A DNA stretch of 64,000 nucleotides from Erythrobacter sp. HI0063 (lineage in GTDB: Bacteria; Pseudomonadota; Alphaproteobacteria; Sphingomonadales; Sphingomonadaceae). The notes beneath the pieces are model-generated. The model saw only the letters and a program-made list of their open reading frames with translations, was not told the DNA's origin and ran no database searches. Shown here piece after piece: positions 1-9,261 of the stretch; the first letter of the stretch is position 1; every line of letters starts with the position of its first letter. A program made the translations under genes and the position numbers. The stretch lies in NCBI RefSeq assembly GCF_001635685.1, contig NZ_LWFF01000306.1:1-64000 (forward strand). The letters run 5' to 3'.

Positions 1-764
1 GGATCGGGTCGGCGCTCCTCAAGGATACGAGCTTCGACACGATCAGCGCCGCCGCGGGCCACGCCGCGCTGCCGCATTACAAAGTGGATGAGGAAAGCAA
101 CATCACCATCCCGCCCGCCAGCATCTTCCTGTGCGATTCCGGCGGCCAGTATCGAGACGGGACGACCGACATCACGCGCACGGTCTGGATCGGAACGCCG
201 GACGGTTCGGCCAAGCCGACGCCGGAAATGATCGACCGCAACACCCGCGTCCTCAAGGGCTATATCGAGCTCGAACTGGCGCGTTTCCCGGTGGGGACGA
301 ATGGCGGCCAGCTCGACACGCTCGCGCGCATGCACCTGTGGCAGGCGGGCGTCGATTACGGCCACGGCACCGGACACGGCGTCGGCAGCTTCCTCGCCGT
401 GCACGAAGGGCCGCAGCGCATCTCGAAATCGGGCGGCGCCTTCCCAGGCACCGGAACCCCGCTTGCAGCAGGGATGATCCTTTCGAACGAGCCGGGCTAT
501 TACAAGCCGGGCGAATTCGGCATCCGCATCGAGAATCTGATCCTGACCGTCCCGGTCGAGATCGAGGGTGCCGAGGGCGACTGGCTGGGTTTCGAGACGC
601 TGACTTTCGTGCCGCTCGACCGACGACTGATCGACACGGACATGCTCACGGAGCGGGAGCGGAATTGGGTCGACGGATACCACGCCAAGGTCCGCGCGCT
701 GCTGGCGCCGCAACTGGACGGGGATGACCTCGCCTGGCTAGGGGCCGAAACCGCGCCGCTCTGA
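1..764 (+). CDS. M24 family aminopeptidase P (Xaa-Pro aminopeptidase), C-terminal part
   Basis: The gene enters from the left edge; its frame is open from base 3. The visible part is the pita-bread catalytic domain of aminopeptidase P, a cytoplasmic dimetal enzyme that removes N-terminal residues preceding proline. Metal ligands are visible in order: the Asp pair in DSGGQYRDGTTD, His in HGTGHGVGSF, Glu in NEPGYY and Glu in FETLTF. HEGPQ and GIRIENL, typical of Xaa-Pro peptidases, are also present. The substrate-facing N-terminal domain lies outside the window. Xaa-Pro dipeptidase is the less likely alternative, because the C-terminal signature fits aminopeptidase P. Confidence 0.9.
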   Translation, partial: IGSALLKDTSFDTISAAAGHAALPHYKVDEESNITIPPASIFLCDSGGQYRDGTTDITRTVWIGTPDGSAKPTPEMIDRNTRVLKGYIELELARFPVGTNGGQLDTLARMHLWQAGVDYGHGTGHGVGSFLAVHEGPQRISKSGGAFPGTGTPLAAGMILSNEPGYYKPGEFGIRIENLILTVPVEIEGAEGDWLGFETLTFVPLDRRLIDTDMLTERERNWVDGYHAKVRALLAPQLDGDDLAWLGAETAPL

Positions 765-799
765 TCAGGCTTGCCCTGCGCGTGTGTTCCTGCAATGTT

Positions 800-827
800 C
801 TCAAAGGCGGTCGCGAGTCGCTTTGAG
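800..827 (+). promoter_or_regulatory. Hairpin overlapping the ribosome binding site of the VOC gene
   Basis: CTCAAAG (800-806) and CTTTGAG (821-827) are perfect inverted repeats around a 14-base loop. The 3' arm runs into the Shine-Dalgarno GAGGGAG used by the start at 839. It could be a weak terminator of the upstream peptidase gene, but no T-tract follows. It could equally be a leader hairpin, or chance. Confidence 0.25.
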
Positions 828-838
828 GGAGAAGCACT

Positions 839-1231
839 ATGCTGGGTTACGTGACTGTCGGCACCAACGATCTGGAGCGCGCGGCGGCATTCTATGACGC
901 CATCGCCAAGGAAATGGGCGTCGGGCGGATGATGGAGTTTCCGACCTTCATCGCCTGGGGCGAAATGGACGGCGCGCCGGGGATTGCCGCGACGAAACCC
1001 TTCGATGGCGAAGCGGCGACGGTCGGCAATGGCATGATGGTGGCGCTGGAAGCCAAGGACACGGCGCAGGTCCATCGCCTGCACCAAATCGCGCTCGAAA
1101 ACGGCGGCAGTGACGAAGGCGCCCCGGGCCCGCGCGGGGATGCGGACGAGAACGGGATGGTGTTCTACGCCAGCTATTTCCGCGATCCCGACGGCAACAA
1201 GCTGAACGCCTTCACCATGGCGAAAGCTTAG
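839..1231 (+). CDS. VOC family protein (glyoxalase/bleomycin-resistance fold)
   Basis: This is a 130-residue single-domain member of the vicinal oxygen chelate superfamily. It opens with GYVTVGTNDLERAAAFY, the first beta-alpha-beta unit, and closes with SYFRDPDGNKLNAF, the typical last strand carrying a candidate metal-binding or substrate Glu/Asp region. The size fits half-glyoxalase-like proteins that dimerise. The start at 839 has a good GAGGGAG site. The substrate cannot be told from sequence. It stands alone between a peptidase and an EF-hand gene. Confidence 0.85.
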   Translation: MLGYVTVGTNDLERAAAFYDAIAKEMGVGRMMEFPTFIAWGEMDGAPGIAATKPFDGEAATVGNGMMVALEAKDTAQVHRLHQIALENGGSDEGAPGPRGDADENGMVFYASYFRDPDGNKLNAFTMAKA

Positions 1232-1291
1232 GCGGCATAGCTTTTGCGCATTGCAGGTGCCGATTGGGCGCCGATCGCAGGAGCTTGTCCG

Positions 1292-1996
1292 ATGAAGCAT
1301 TCGATCCTCACCCTGTCTCTCTCCGCGCTGGCGCTGGCCGGTGGCGGGGTCGCACTGGCCCAAGCCCAGACTCAGGCGCAGCCTCAACCTCAGGCGCGGT
1401 CTGTCGAGAGCGGCCAGCGCACGATCACGCTTGCCGCCATGCAGGAACGTGGGGCGCGGATGTTCGCGCGCATGGACGCGAACGGCGATGGCGTCCTCGA
1501 CCAAGCCGACCGCGCGGCGCGCCAGGCCGATCGGTTCGCGAAACTGGATGCGAACGGCGATGGCGAGCTCTCGCGCGCCGAAATCCAGACCGCTCGCGAG
1601 GCGCGCGCGGAACAGCGCCGGGAACGCCGCGCCGCGCGGCAGGATACGCGCAAGACCGATCGCTTCGCCGCGCTCGACACCGATGCTAGCGGCGGCCTCT
1701 CGCAGGACGAATGGACCGCCGCGCGGGCGAAGCGCGCGGATCGGACCAGTGCCGAAACCCGCGCGCGTCCCGAGCGCAGGACCGCCATGCGCGGCCGGAA
1801 GATGGCACGCGGCATGATGCGCGGCGCCGATGCCGACGGAAACCGCGCCGTGACTCGCGCCGAGTTCGACGCCGCCTTGCAGCAGCGCTTCGCCCGGATG
1901 GATGCCGATGGCGACGGGAATGTGACCGCCGCCGAACGCAAGGCCGCGCGCGACGCGATGCGCGAGACCATGCGCCAGCGCCGCTCGCAGGGATAA
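1292..1996 (+). CDS. Secreted EF-hand calcium-binding protein with five EF-hand loops
   Basis: The product is 234 residues with an N-terminal signal peptide (MKHSILTLSLSALALAGG, cleavage near residue 25 after AQA). It then has five EF-hand-type loops near residues 61, 86, 128, 179 and 204: DANGDGVLDQAD, DANGDGELSRAE, DTDASGGLSQDE, DADGNRAVTRAE and DADGDGNVTAAE. Loops 1, 2 and 5 look fully competent for calcium. Loops 3 and 4 have substitutions at ligand positions. The linkers are very rich in Arg and Ala. The start at 1292 is chosen over TTG 1244 because AGGAG lies just upstream and the signal peptide begins there. The role is probably periplasmic calcium buffering or sensing; the partner is unknown. 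Confidence 0.85.
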   Translation: MKHSILTLSLSALALAGGGVALAQAQTQAQPQPQARSVESGQRTITLAAMQERGARMFARMDANGDGVLDQADRAARQADRFAKLDANGDGELSRAEIQTAREARAEQRRERRAARQDTRKTDRFAALDTDASGGLSQDEWTAARAKRADRTSAETRARPERRTAMRGRKMARGMMRGADADGNRAVTRAEFDAALQQRFARMDADGDGNVTAAERKAARDAMRETMRQRRSQG

Positions 1997-2039
1997 TCGT
2001 GTCGTCGCGTAAACGGGCGGGTTTGAAAGCCCGTCCGCT

Positions 2040-3566
2040 CTAGCGCATCAAGCCGCCGATGATGTTGCGCACGAAGGCGGTCGCGCCGGCGCGGATCGGG
2101 TCGGCGCTGGATTTCTTGCCCAGCACGCTCGCCACCACGACCGAGGAGAGCGAGCCCGCCGCCGCAGTCGCCGCGGCCTTGCCTGCCCTGCCCCAGAGCG
2201 AGGTCGACTTGCGCTCCCGCTTCGCGACCTCCTTGCGTCCCTTCTCTTCCACCTCTGCCGCCGTCGCGGCGGCATCGGCGGCCTTTTGCGCCAGCACCTC
2301 CTCCGCGCTCTCGCGGTCGACCGCCTCGTCATATTTTCCGTCGAGCGGGCTCACCGAATTGACGATCGCGCGCTCCTTCGCCGTGACCGGCGCGAGCCTC
2401 GAATGGGGCGGCGCGATCAGCGTGCGCTGGACCACGGTGGGCGCGCCATCCGCGTCGAGTGTCGAGACCAGCGCCTCGCCCACTTTCAATTCGGTGATCG
2501 CGCTTTCCACGTCGAGATCGGGATTGATGCGGAACGTCTCCGCCGCCGCCCGGATCGCGCGCTTATCACGCGGAGTGAAAGCCCTCAAAGCGTGCTGGAC
2601 GCGATTGCCGAGCTGGCCCGCGATCTTTTCGGGGATGTCGATCGGGTTCTGCGTCACGAAATAGACGCCCACCCCCTTCGACCGGATCAGCCGCACGACC
2701 TGTTCGATCGCATCCTCCAGCGCGGGCGGGGCGTCGTCAAACAGGAGGTGCGCCTCGTCGAAGAAAAACACCAGCACCGGCTTTTCCGGGTCGCCCACCT
2801 CCGGCAGCGCCTCGAACAGCTCGGCGAGCAGCCAGAACAGGAAAGTGGCGTAGAGCTTCGGGCTGCGCATCAATTTGTCGGCGGAGAGCACGTTGATCGT
2901 GCCGCGCCCCTGTTCGTCCACCGACAGGAAATCCGCGATCTCCAGCGCCGGTTCGCCGAAGAACTGATCCGCCCCCTGCGCCTCGAAACTCAAGAGCTGG
3001 CGCTGGATCGCGCCGACGCTGGCCTTTGTGACGTTCCCGTAGCGCGCCGACAGATCCTTCGCGTTTTCCGCCGTATGCGCCAGCATCGCCTGGAGATCGC
3101 CGAGGTCGAGCAGCAGCAGCCCCTGTTCGTCGGCATGGCGGAAGACGATCTGCAACACGCCTTCCTGGGTGTCGTTCAGATCGAGCAGGCGCGCGAGCAA
3201 TAACGGCCCCATCTCGCTGACCGTGGTGCGGATCGGGAAACCCTGTTCCCCGAACAGGTCCCAGAAGACCGCCGCATTGTCGCGATAAGCGAGCGGGCCG
3301 ATCCCCAGCTCCTCCGCGCGCGCCTCCAGCTTGTCGGCGTGCTTGAACGAAGGACTGCCCGCCATCGCGATGCCCGATAGATCGCCCTTCACATCCGCGA
3401 GAAACACCGGCACGCCGCGCGCCGAGAAGCTTTCGGCAAGGCCCTGCAACGTCACGGTCTTGCCCGTGCCGGTGGCACCCGCGATCAGGCCGTGGCGATT
3501 GGCGCGGTCGAGGCGCAGCACCTGGCGCGATCCATCGCCGCCCAGTCCGAGGAAGATATCGTCCAT
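2040..3566 (-). CDS. HerA/YjgR-like ATPase (DUF853 family)
   Basis: The product is 508 residues, the normal length for the YjgR/DUF853 group of HerA-FtsK-type P-loop ATPases. Walker A is GATGTGKT near residue 32. Walker B is the hydrophobic run ending [10 protein letters not shown] near residue 270, and a QNP sensor-like motif follows ([19 protein letters not shown]). The C-terminal 90 residues are charged, then Ala/Gly-rich. HerA relatives couple ATP hydrolysis to DNA translocation or end processing, but the job of bacterial YjgR proteins is not settled. The gene converges on the EF-hand gene and is divergent from pabB. Confidence 0.88.
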   Translation of the reverse strand: MDDIFLGLGGDGSRQVLRLDRANRHGLIAGATGTGKTVTLQGLAESFSARGVPVFLADVKGDLSGIAMAGSPSFKHADKLEARAEELGIGPLAYRDNAAVFWDLFGEQGFPIRTTVSEMGPLLLARLLDLNDTQEGVLQIVFRHADEQGLLLLDLGDLQAMLAHTAENAKDLSARYGNVTKASVGAIQRQLLSFEAQGADQFFGEPALEIADFLSVDEQGRGTINVLSADKLMRSPKLYATFLFWLLAELFEALPEVGDPEKPVLVFFFDEAHLLFDDAPPALEDAIEQVVRLIRSKGVGVYFVTQNPIDIPEKIAGQLGNRVQHALRAFTPRDKRAIRAAAETFRINPDLDVESAITELKVGEALVSTLDADGAPTVVQRTLIAPPHSRLAPVTAKERAIVNSVSPLDGKYDEAVDRESAEEVLAQKAADAAATAAEVEEKGRKEVAKRERKSTSLWGRAGKAAATAAAGSLSSVVVASVLGKKSSADPIRAGATAFVRNIIGGLMR

Positions 3567-3644
3567 GACACGAAGGTTTCGCCGCGCGCCGCGCGCGGGT
3601 CAAGCGTCTCGACAGGACAGCGCACCTTGCTAAAGGACAGCGCG

Positions 3645-5486
3645 ATGACTGCGCGCCCACCCATGGTCCTGCTCGACTCCATGACGAGAGGGGGCGTGCA
3701 AGCCGATCCCGTGGCAGACGCGCTGCTTTACGAAAGCCCCCACCGGGTCTTCGTCGCGCGCACACCCGACATGGTCGAAAATGCGTTGGTGGAGGCGGAT
3801 GCCGCGCGGATCGCTACCGGAAAATCGCTGGCGGGCTATATCGCGTACGAAGCGGGCCTTGCGCTCGAACCGCGCCTGGCGCCACTTGCCGCCGCGCGCA
3901 GCGGAGGCGCCGGACCGCTCGTCTGGCTCGGCCTGTTCGACGATCCGCGCCGTATCCCGGCGGGCGAGGTCGCCGGTTTTCTGGCCGAGCGCGCCGATGA
4001 CGAAGGCGATGCAGGCCGCGCCGGCATCGGTCCGCTCGACCCGCAGATTTCTCCGGGCGCCTACGAACAGGCCTTCGCCGACCTGCAGGACGCGATCCGG
4101 GCGGGCGATATCTATCAGGCCAACCTCACCTTCCCCTTGGCGGGCGGGTTCACCGGCGATCCCCTGGCGCTTTACGCCGCGCTGCGCCCGGCGGCGCAAG
4201 CGGCGTATGGCGGGCTGGTATTCGACGGCGCGCACTGGCTGCTCAGCCTCTCGCCCGAGCTCTTCGTTGCTCTGAAGGACGCGGAGGCCCGGACCAAGCC
4301 GATGAAGGGCACGCGCCCGCGCGGGGCCGACGCGGACAAAGATGCCGCAATGCGCGAGGAGCTGGCGGAGTCCGAAAAGGACAAGGCCGAGAATCTGATG
4401 ATCGTCGACCTGTTGCGGAACGACCTCGCACGGGTGGCGGAGCCGGGCAGCGTGCGCGTGGACAAGGCCTTCGCCATCGAAACCTATCCCACCGTGCACC
4501 AGATGGTGAGCACGGTGCGCGCTCGGCTTGCCCCGGAAAAGGGGGCGATGGATCTCGTGCGCGCGCTCTTCCCCTGCGGATCGATCACCGGCGCGCCGAA
4601 AATCCGCGCGATGGAATTGATCGACGCGGTCGAGCGCGATGCGCGCGGACCCTATTGCGGCGCGATCGGGCGGATCGATGCAGACGGAAACGCGGCCTTC
4701 AACGTCGCGATCCGGACGCTGCGCCTGACCGAGATCGAGAACGGGCGCGGCAAGGCAGTGCTGGGTGTGGGCGGCGCGATCGTGGCGGATAGCGACAGCC
4801 AGGTCGAATGGCGCGAGGCGGTGCTGAAAGGCGGATTCGCCCGCGCCTCTTCGTCCGAGCTGACCGCGCCGAATTTCGACCTTCTCGAAACCATGCTGTT
4901 CACCCCCGACAGGGGCGTTGCGCTGCTCGAACTTCATCTCGAACGCGCGAAGGAAAGCGCGCGCGTACTGGGCCTGTCCTTCGACCGGCACGAGGCGAGA
5001 AACCAGATCCAGGCGCTCACCTTCGATCTCGACGCGCCGCACAAGGTGCGTCTCAGGATCGCGCGCGGTGGAGCGATCGCGCTGGAGGCGGGCCCGGTGC
5101 CGCATCAGCCGGACCATCCGGCGCGCTGCATTCTGCTGCCCCTGCCCGTCGATCCGGGCGACTGGCGGCTGCGCCACAAGACATCCGATCGCGGCTTTTA
5201 CGAAGACGCCCGCGTCGTCGCGCTCGACATGGGCGCGGACGAAGCGCTGTTCCTGCGCGACGATGGGCAAGTGACCGAAGGCTCTATCGCCAACCTCTTC
5301 GTGGAGCGGGACGGCATCCTGCTGACCCCGCCGCTCTCGCTCGGCCTGCTGCCCGGCGTGTTGCGGCGCTCGCTGATCGAACAAAGCCGGGCGAAGGAAA
5401 CCGAACTGACAGTGGCGGACCTCGCAGGCGGGTTCTGGCTCGGCAATGCGGTGCGCGGATTATGGCGAGCGGAATTGACCGAATGA
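3645..5486 (+). CDS. pabB: Fused aminodeoxychorismate synthase component I / aminodeoxychorismate lyase
   Basis: A 613-residue fusion for p-aminobenzoate (folate) synthesis. The first two thirds form a chorismate-binding domain. Its PMKGTRPRG has the Lys that marks PabB rather than TrpE, and CGSITGAPKIRAMELI and AFNVAIRTL are family signatures. From about residue 410 a class-IV PLP fold follows (NFDLLETMLF, HKTSDRGFYEDAR with the PLP Lys, EGSIANLFV), which is the PabC lyase. One chain thus makes 4-amino-4-deoxychorismate and converts it to PABA, with PabA supplying ammonia. The start at 3645 follows AAAGGACAG; the longer open frame would run into the divergent ATPase gene. Its stop overlaps the next gene by ATGA. 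Confidence 0.92.
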   Translation: MTARPPMVLLDSMTRGGVQADPVADALLYESPHRVFVARTPDMVENALVEADAARIATGKSLAGYIAYEAGLALEPRLAPLAAARSGGAGPLVWLGLFDDPRRIPAGEVAGFLAERADDEGDAGRAGIGPLDPQISPGAYEQAFADLQDAIRAGDIYQANLTFPLAGGFTGDPLALYAALRPAAQAAYGGLVFDGAHWLLSLSPELFVALKDAEARTKPMKGTRPRGADADKDAAMREELAESEKDKAENLMIVDLLRNDLARVAEPGSVRVDKAFAIETYPTVHQMVSTVRARLAPEKGAMDLVRALFPCGSITGAPKIRAMELIDAVERDARGPYCGAIGRIDADGNAAFNVAIRTLRLTEIENGRGKAVLGVGGAIVADSDSQVEWREAVLKGGFARASSSELTAPNFDLLETMLFTPDRGVALLELHLERAKESARVLGLSFDRHEARNQIQALTFDLDAPHKVRLRIARGGAIALEAGPVPHQPDHPARCILLPLPVDPGDWRLRHKTSDRGFYEDARVVALDMGADEALFLRDDGQVTEGSIANLFVERDGILLTPPLSLGLLPGVLRRSLIEQSRAKETELTVADLAGGFWLGNAVRGLWRAELTE

Positions 5487-6154
5487 CACAGATACGAATC
5501 CTCTACGAAGACGGCGAAGCGCTCGTCATCGACAAGCCCTCCGGGCTTCCGATCGAGCGCCCCCGGCGCGGCGGCAAAAGCCTCGACGATCATCTCGACG
5601 GGCTAAAGCTCGGCTTCCAGCGCCTGCCGCTGCCGGTCCACCGGCTCGATACCGACACCAGCGGCTGCCTACTGCTCGCGCGCAATCCCAAGGCGCACAA
5701 GCGCTTCGCCCGCGCTTTCGAAGATAGGCTGGTCCAGAAGCGCTATCTCGGCGTGCTTGCCGGAATCCCGCAAGGCGAGGAGGGCACGATCGAGCTGTCG
5801 CTGTCCAAGATCAGCAGCGCGGAAAAGGGCTGGCGGATGATCGCGGCGAAAAAGGGCAAGCCGTCGGTCACGCTCTGGCGGGTGCTCACCGTGCAGGACG
5901 GGCGCGCTCTGATCGAATTCCGGCCGGAAACCGGGCGCACGCACCAGATCCGTATTCACTGCGAGGCAGGTCTGGGCCTGCCGCTGCTCGGCGATCCGGT
6001 CTATGGGAACGGTGCGACCAAGGGCGCGGCGCCGCGCACCATGCTCCACGCAGCCGGGCTGACGGTCTTGCGCGAAGGCAAGACTCCGATCGAAGCAGTC
6101 GCGCCGCTTCCGGCGGATTTCGCTGCGCTCGGATTTGCCGACAGCGGATCGTAA
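5483..6154 (+). CDS. RluA family RNA pseudouridine synthase
   Basis: The product is 223 residues comprising only the catalytic domain, with no S4 domain. The RluA motif HRLDTDTSGCLLLA carries the catalytic Asp, followed by RPETGRTHQIRIH and LPLLGDPVYG. It isomerises uridine in rRNA or tRNA; the target site cannot be assigned, although the short form is like RluA or TruC. The start at 5483 overlaps the pabB stop (ATGA), implying translational coupling. An in-frame ATG at 5462 is an alternative giving seven more residues. The stop shares a base with arfB. Confidence 0.9.
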   Translation: MTQIRILYEDGEALVIDKPSGLPIERPRRGGKSLDDHLDGLKLGFQRLPLPVHRLDTDTSGCLLLARNPKAHKRFARAFEDRLVQKRYLGVLAGIPQGEEGTIELSLSKISSAEKGWRMIAAKKGKPSVTLWRVLTVQDGRALIEFRPETGRTHQIRIHCEAGLGLPLLGDPVYGNGATKGAAPRTMLHAAGLTVLREGKTPIEAVAPLPADFAALGFADSGS

Positions 6155-6558
6155 TGGGCAAGATCGCCGACCGCGCGCTGGAGATTGCCGAGGAGAAGTT
6201 CATCGCCTCCTCCGGCCCCGGCGGGCAAAACGTCAACAAGGTGGCGACGGCGGTGCAATTGCGAGTCGACGTGTTCCGAATCGGCCTGCCGCCGGACGCC
6301 TTCGAGCGGCTGAAGGACATCGCGGGCAGCAAGCTGACCAAGAACGGCGAAATCGTCCTCACCGCCAACGAATACCGCACGCAGGACCAGAACCGCGAAG
6401 CCGCGCGAGAGAGGCTGACCATGCTGCTGCGCGAGGCGCTGACGCCGCCCAAGCGCCGCGCCAAGAGCCGGGTCAACCGGGTAGGCAAGGTGAAACGCCT
6501 GAAAGCCAAGAAGGAACGCGGCGCGGTCAAGGCAAACCGGGGCAAGGTGGATTGGTAG
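6154..6558 (+). CDS. arfB: Peptidyl-tRNA hydrolase ArfB (ribosome rescue)
   Basis: The product is 134 residues, the usual ArfB/YaeJ length. The release-factor GGQ motif sits in SSGPGGQNVNKVAT near residue 26. The C-terminal tail is strongly basic (KRRAKSRVNRVGKVKRLKAKK), as needed to enter the empty mRNA channel of a stalled ribosome. ArfB hydrolyses peptidyl-tRNA on ribosomes lacking a stop codon. The ATG shares its A with the TAA of the pseudouridine synthase gene, making pabB-rluA-arfB a tightly packed unit. Confidence 0.93.
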   Translation: MGKIADRALEIAEEKFIASSGPGGQNVNKVATAVQLRVDVFRIGLPPDAFERLKDIAGSKLTKNGEIVLTANEYRTQDQNREAARERLTMLLREALTPPKRRAKSRVNRVGKVKRLKAKKERGAVKANRGKVDW

Positions 6559-6707
6559 CAGGACCGCCGGTTCGCACCCGCCCGCTTGACTTTTCCCTGG
6601 GAATCACCCAATGGCCCCGGCCTGACCGGCGGCGTTGCGGCGTCGCCCTTTGTTTTTGGCCTGTCGGAAAATCCGAACGGCCCCATCGAAAGTTTTAGGA
6701 ACACGCC

Positions 6708-6875
6708 ATGGCGAAGCCTGCCACCGTCAAGATCAAGCTCGTCTCGACCGCCGATACGGGCTTCTACTACGTGACGAAGAAGAACCCGCGCAACATCACG
6801 GAAAAGATGACCTTCCGCAAATACGATCCCGTCGCGCGCAAGCACGTCGAGTTCAAGGAAGCGAAGATCAAGTAA
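6708..6875 (+). CDS. rpmG: 50S ribosomal protein L33
   Basis: A 55-residue basic protein starting [18 protein letters not shown] and containing [26 protein letters not shown] and a Lys-rich end. This is the L33 pattern of alphaproteobacteria without the zinc Cys pairs, i.e. the zinc-free form. It binds 23S rRNA near the E site. A possible sigma-70 -35 box TTGACT lies at 6586, but I see no convincing -10. The gene is short and easily missed. Confidence 0.95.
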   Translation: MAKPATVKIKLVSTADTGFYYVTKKNPRNITEKMTFRKYDPVARKHVEFKEAKIK

Positions 6876-6949
6876 GCGCGTATTTCGATGAACGGGGGGA
6901 ACGCCTCCAGTTCAGTGGTGGTTCAATGCTCCGACCCTATCAACGGAGC

Positions 6950-7609
6950 ATGACCCAAGTGCATTCGAAAACGAAACAGCTTGCCGCCGCCCTGACGCTT
7001 GCCGTCGGCGCCGCGGTTCCTCTCGCCATGATCGCCGCTCCGGCCCCCGCAGTCGCGGCTGCCGGCGATCTCGACAAGGCGGTGGCCGCCCTGCGCGGCA
7101 TATCGACCATGAAGGCGAATTTCACGCAGACCGACCGGTCCGGCCAGACCATGGCGGGCCAGCTGACGCTGAAGCGGCCCGGCAAGATCCGCTTCGATTA
7201 CGGCAAGAGCGCGCCGATGCTCGTCGTCTCGAACGGCAAGAGCCTCTATCTGGTCGATTACGACGTCAAACAGGTCGAACGCTGGCCGATCAGCAGTTCG
7301 CCGCTGGGCGCCCTGCTCGATCCCAGTCGCGACGTGAAGCGGTACGGCAAACTGGTTCCGACCAGCCATTCGGGTGTCGTCAGCGTCGAAGTGCGCGATC
7401 CCAAACGCCCTGAATTCGGCGTCATCACGCTGATCTTCCAGCGCGACGCGGCCTCGCCCGGCGGCTTGAAGCTGACGCACTGGGTTGCGCTCGATGCACA
7501 GAACAACCGCACCACCGTTCGGCTGAGCAATCACCGCTACGGCATGTCGGTGGCGGACAGCGCATTCACCTTTTCCGACCCGCGCAAATCGTCCCGTCGG
7601 CCCCGGTAA
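6950..7609 (+). CDS. lolA: Outer-membrane lipoprotein carrier LolA
   Basis: A periplasmic chaperone that takes lipoproteins from the LolCDE transporter to the outer membrane. It has a signal peptide (hydrophobic AALTLAVGAAVPLAMIAA ending APAVAA). The mature part then has the LolA features: MKANFTQTDRSGQTMAGQL, a basic strand KRPGKIRFDYG, and SLYLVDYDVKQVERWPI. The length of 219 residues fits. The start is uncertain: ATG 6950 gives the cleanest signal peptide, while ATG 6926 adds eight residues. Neither has a strong, well-spaced Shine-Dalgarno. Confidence 0.88.
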   Translation: MTQVHSKTKQLAAALTLAVGAAVPLAMIAAPAPAVAAAGDLDKAVAALRGISTMKANFTQTDRSGQTMAGQLTLKRPGKIRFDYGKSAPMLVVSNGKSLYLVDYDVKQVERWPISSSPLGALLDPSRDVKRYGKLVPTSHSGVVSVEVRDPKRPEFGVITLIFQRDAASPGGLKLTHWVALDAQNNRTTVRLSNHRYGMSVADSAFTFSDPRKSSRRPR

Positions 7610-7821
7610 ACGGATGGGCGATGGACCGGCCTTCCGGTGCGTCCACCGGATGGCGAATGTTCATCCTTCAGCAAGCCCGACAGGCCTAAAACTTAATTCA
7701 CAGGACGGATGAAGACGGGTTCCCCCCTGTTGCCCAGATCTTCACAGATGTCCGTTCTGTCCAAGCGTGACGAACGCAAGAAGGAACCCTCGTGCCAATG
7801 CCCCCGGCACGAGGGTTTTTT
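7610..7821 (+). ncRNA. Candidate small RNA or leader ending at a strong terminator
   Basis: No gene lies between lolA and the terminator at 7785-7821, yet the stretch has several pairable elements: ACCGG/CCGGT (7625-7638), TTCATCC (7660-7666) with GGATGAA (7707-7713), and ACAGA/TCTGT (7744-7760). A separately transcribed small RNA would explain such a strong terminator 176 bases past lolA. It may equally be the structured 3' UTR of lolA. No promoter could be identified with confidence. Confidence 0.3.
7785..7821 (+). terminator. Rho-independent terminator
   Basis: A perfect 10-bp stem CCCTCGTGCC (7787-7796) / GGCACGAGGG (7806-7815), extended by two A-T pairs, has a 9-base loop and is followed by TTTTTT. 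It is oriented for + strand transcripts. The other side reads TTCCTTCTT on the - strand, so it may also stop the alkaline phosphatase transcript ending at 7828. Confidence 0.9.
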
Positions 7822-7827
7822 GTTGGA

Positions 7828-9261
7828 TTATTCCCAGCCAAACGCTTTGCGGATGATGTCGTAGATCCGGTTCTGTTCGATCACGCCGCGTGCGCGCTCG
7901 GCACCGGGGCCCTGGGCGTAGAGGGCGACATCCTCGCCGCCATGGGTTTCCGATCCCATCGGCACGAGCGCCTGCTGGCGGGCCATCACGCCCGTTTCGG
8001 GAACGCCACGCTCGCCCTTCACCGCACCGGGACCGTTCGCGTAGCCGAGCGTGGTGTAGGGCTTGCCGTCCGATGCCAGCGAGGGGCCATCGCCCGTATC
8101 GCCATCCTCCCCGCCGCCTTCGGGCGGGTGGACGAGGCCGAGGATGTCGTTCCCGCGCCGGGGATAGCCCGCAATGGTGAAGACGTGGCTGTGATCGGCA
8201 GTCACCATGATCAGCGTTTCTTCCGGATCGGTGTTGTCGATCGCGTATTGGATCGCACGCGCGAATTCGACCGCCTCTTCAAGCGCATAGCCCGCCTGGC
8301 CCGCATGGTGGCCGTGATCGATTCGCCCGCCTTCGACCATCAGGTAATACCCCTGCGGATCGGACCGGAGCCGTGCGATCGCCGTGGCGGTCAGATCGGT
8401 CAGGGTCGGCTCGGTCGTATCCGGCTTGCGATCGACCATGTAGGTCATGTGGCTTGGCGAAAAGAGGCCGAGCACGGGGCGGTTCGCGGGCGCGGCGGCC
8501 AGTTCGTCCGCCGTGCGCACATAGCTGCCGCCGGTGCGCGCCGCCCAGTCGCGCGGCAGGTCGCCATCTGCCGCCATGCGCTGGCCGCTTCCGTCCGCGC
8601 CGAAGAACGCTGCGCGCCCGCCGCCCAGCGCCAGATCGAAATCGCTCTCGACCAATTGCAGCGCGATATCGCGGCACATCTGGCCGCGTTGGCCTTCGGG
8701 AATGCCGATATCGGCTTCCCAATTGCGATCGACGCTGCGGGCATAGACCGAAGCGGGCGTCGCATGGGTGATCCGCGCGGTGCTGACGATCCCGAGTGCG
8801 AGTCCCCGCCGCTTCACTTCTTCGCCCAGCAGCGGCAGTTCATGCCCCCGCCCGCTGGCGCAATCGCCGGTGATGGCTTCCGGCCCCATGCCGAGCATGC
8901 CGATCTTGGTCTTCACGCCCGAATGCATCGCCGTGGCGGTGCCCGCGCTATCGGGGGTCTGCGCGTTGGTGTTGTAAGTCTTTACCAGCGCGACATTCTC
9001 GAAATTTTCGAACGGGAGCACATGCTCCTCGCCCGATTTGCCGAGCTTCTGCCCTGCGTAGATGCGCGCGGCGGTGATCGTGGAAATCCCCATCCCGTCA
9101 CCGATGAAGAGAATGACGTTCTTTGCCTTGGCCTCCGTCTGCGCCGGAGCCACCGGAGAGGCCGACGCGACGGGAGCCGTCGACCCTTGCGTGGTGGCGC
9201 ACGCCCCCAGAGCCAACGTGAAAACGCAAGCGGCCAGCGCGGTTTTGCGGCGAAACGCCAT
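7828..9261 (-). CDS. Alkaline phosphatase (PhoA family), lipoprotein
   Basis: The product is 477 residues, starting MAFRRKTALAACVF with lipobox LGAC, so it should be lipid-anchored in the periplasm or outer membrane. PhoA-family sites are visible: metal site NVILFIGDGMG, nucleophile Ser in PDSAGTATAM, GRIDHGHHAG, and TADHSHVF. It hydrolyses phosphate monoesters to release phosphate. The start is set by GAGGAG just upstream; the frame is open further upstream but without a sensible N-terminus. One TGTCA half-site lies upstream (complement near 9300), too little to call a Pho box. Confidence 0.9.
   Translation of the reverse strand: MAFRRKTALAACVFTLALGACATTQGSTAPVASASPVAPAQTEAKAKNVILFIGDGMGISTITAARIYAGQKLGKSGEEHVLPFENFENVALVKTYNTNAQTPDSAGTATAMHSGVKTKIGMLGMGPEAITGDCASGRGHELPLLGEEVKRRGLALGIVSTARITHATPASVYARSVDRNWEADIGIPEGQRGQMCRDIALQLVESDFDLALGGGRAAFFGADGSGQRMAADGDLPRDWAARTGGSYVRTADELAAAPANRPVLGLFSPSHMTYMVDRKPDTTEPTLTDLTATAIARLRSDPQGYYLMVEGGRIDHGHHAGQAGYALEEAVEFARAIQYAIDNTDPEETLIMVTADHSHVFTIAGYPRRGNDILGLVHPPEGGGEDGDTGDGPSLASDGKPYTTLGYANGPGAVKGERGVPETGVMARQQALVPMGSETHGGEDVALYAQGPGAERARGVIEQNRIYDIIRKAFGWE

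Noticed and set aside
1997-2039. Terminator between the EF-hand and ATPase genes
   Set aside because: ACGGGC/GCCCGT gives only 6 bp with a 10-base loop and no T-tract.
6586-6614. Sigma-70 promoter for rpmG
   Set aside because: TTGACT is a good -35 but no acceptable -10 follows at 16-18 bases.
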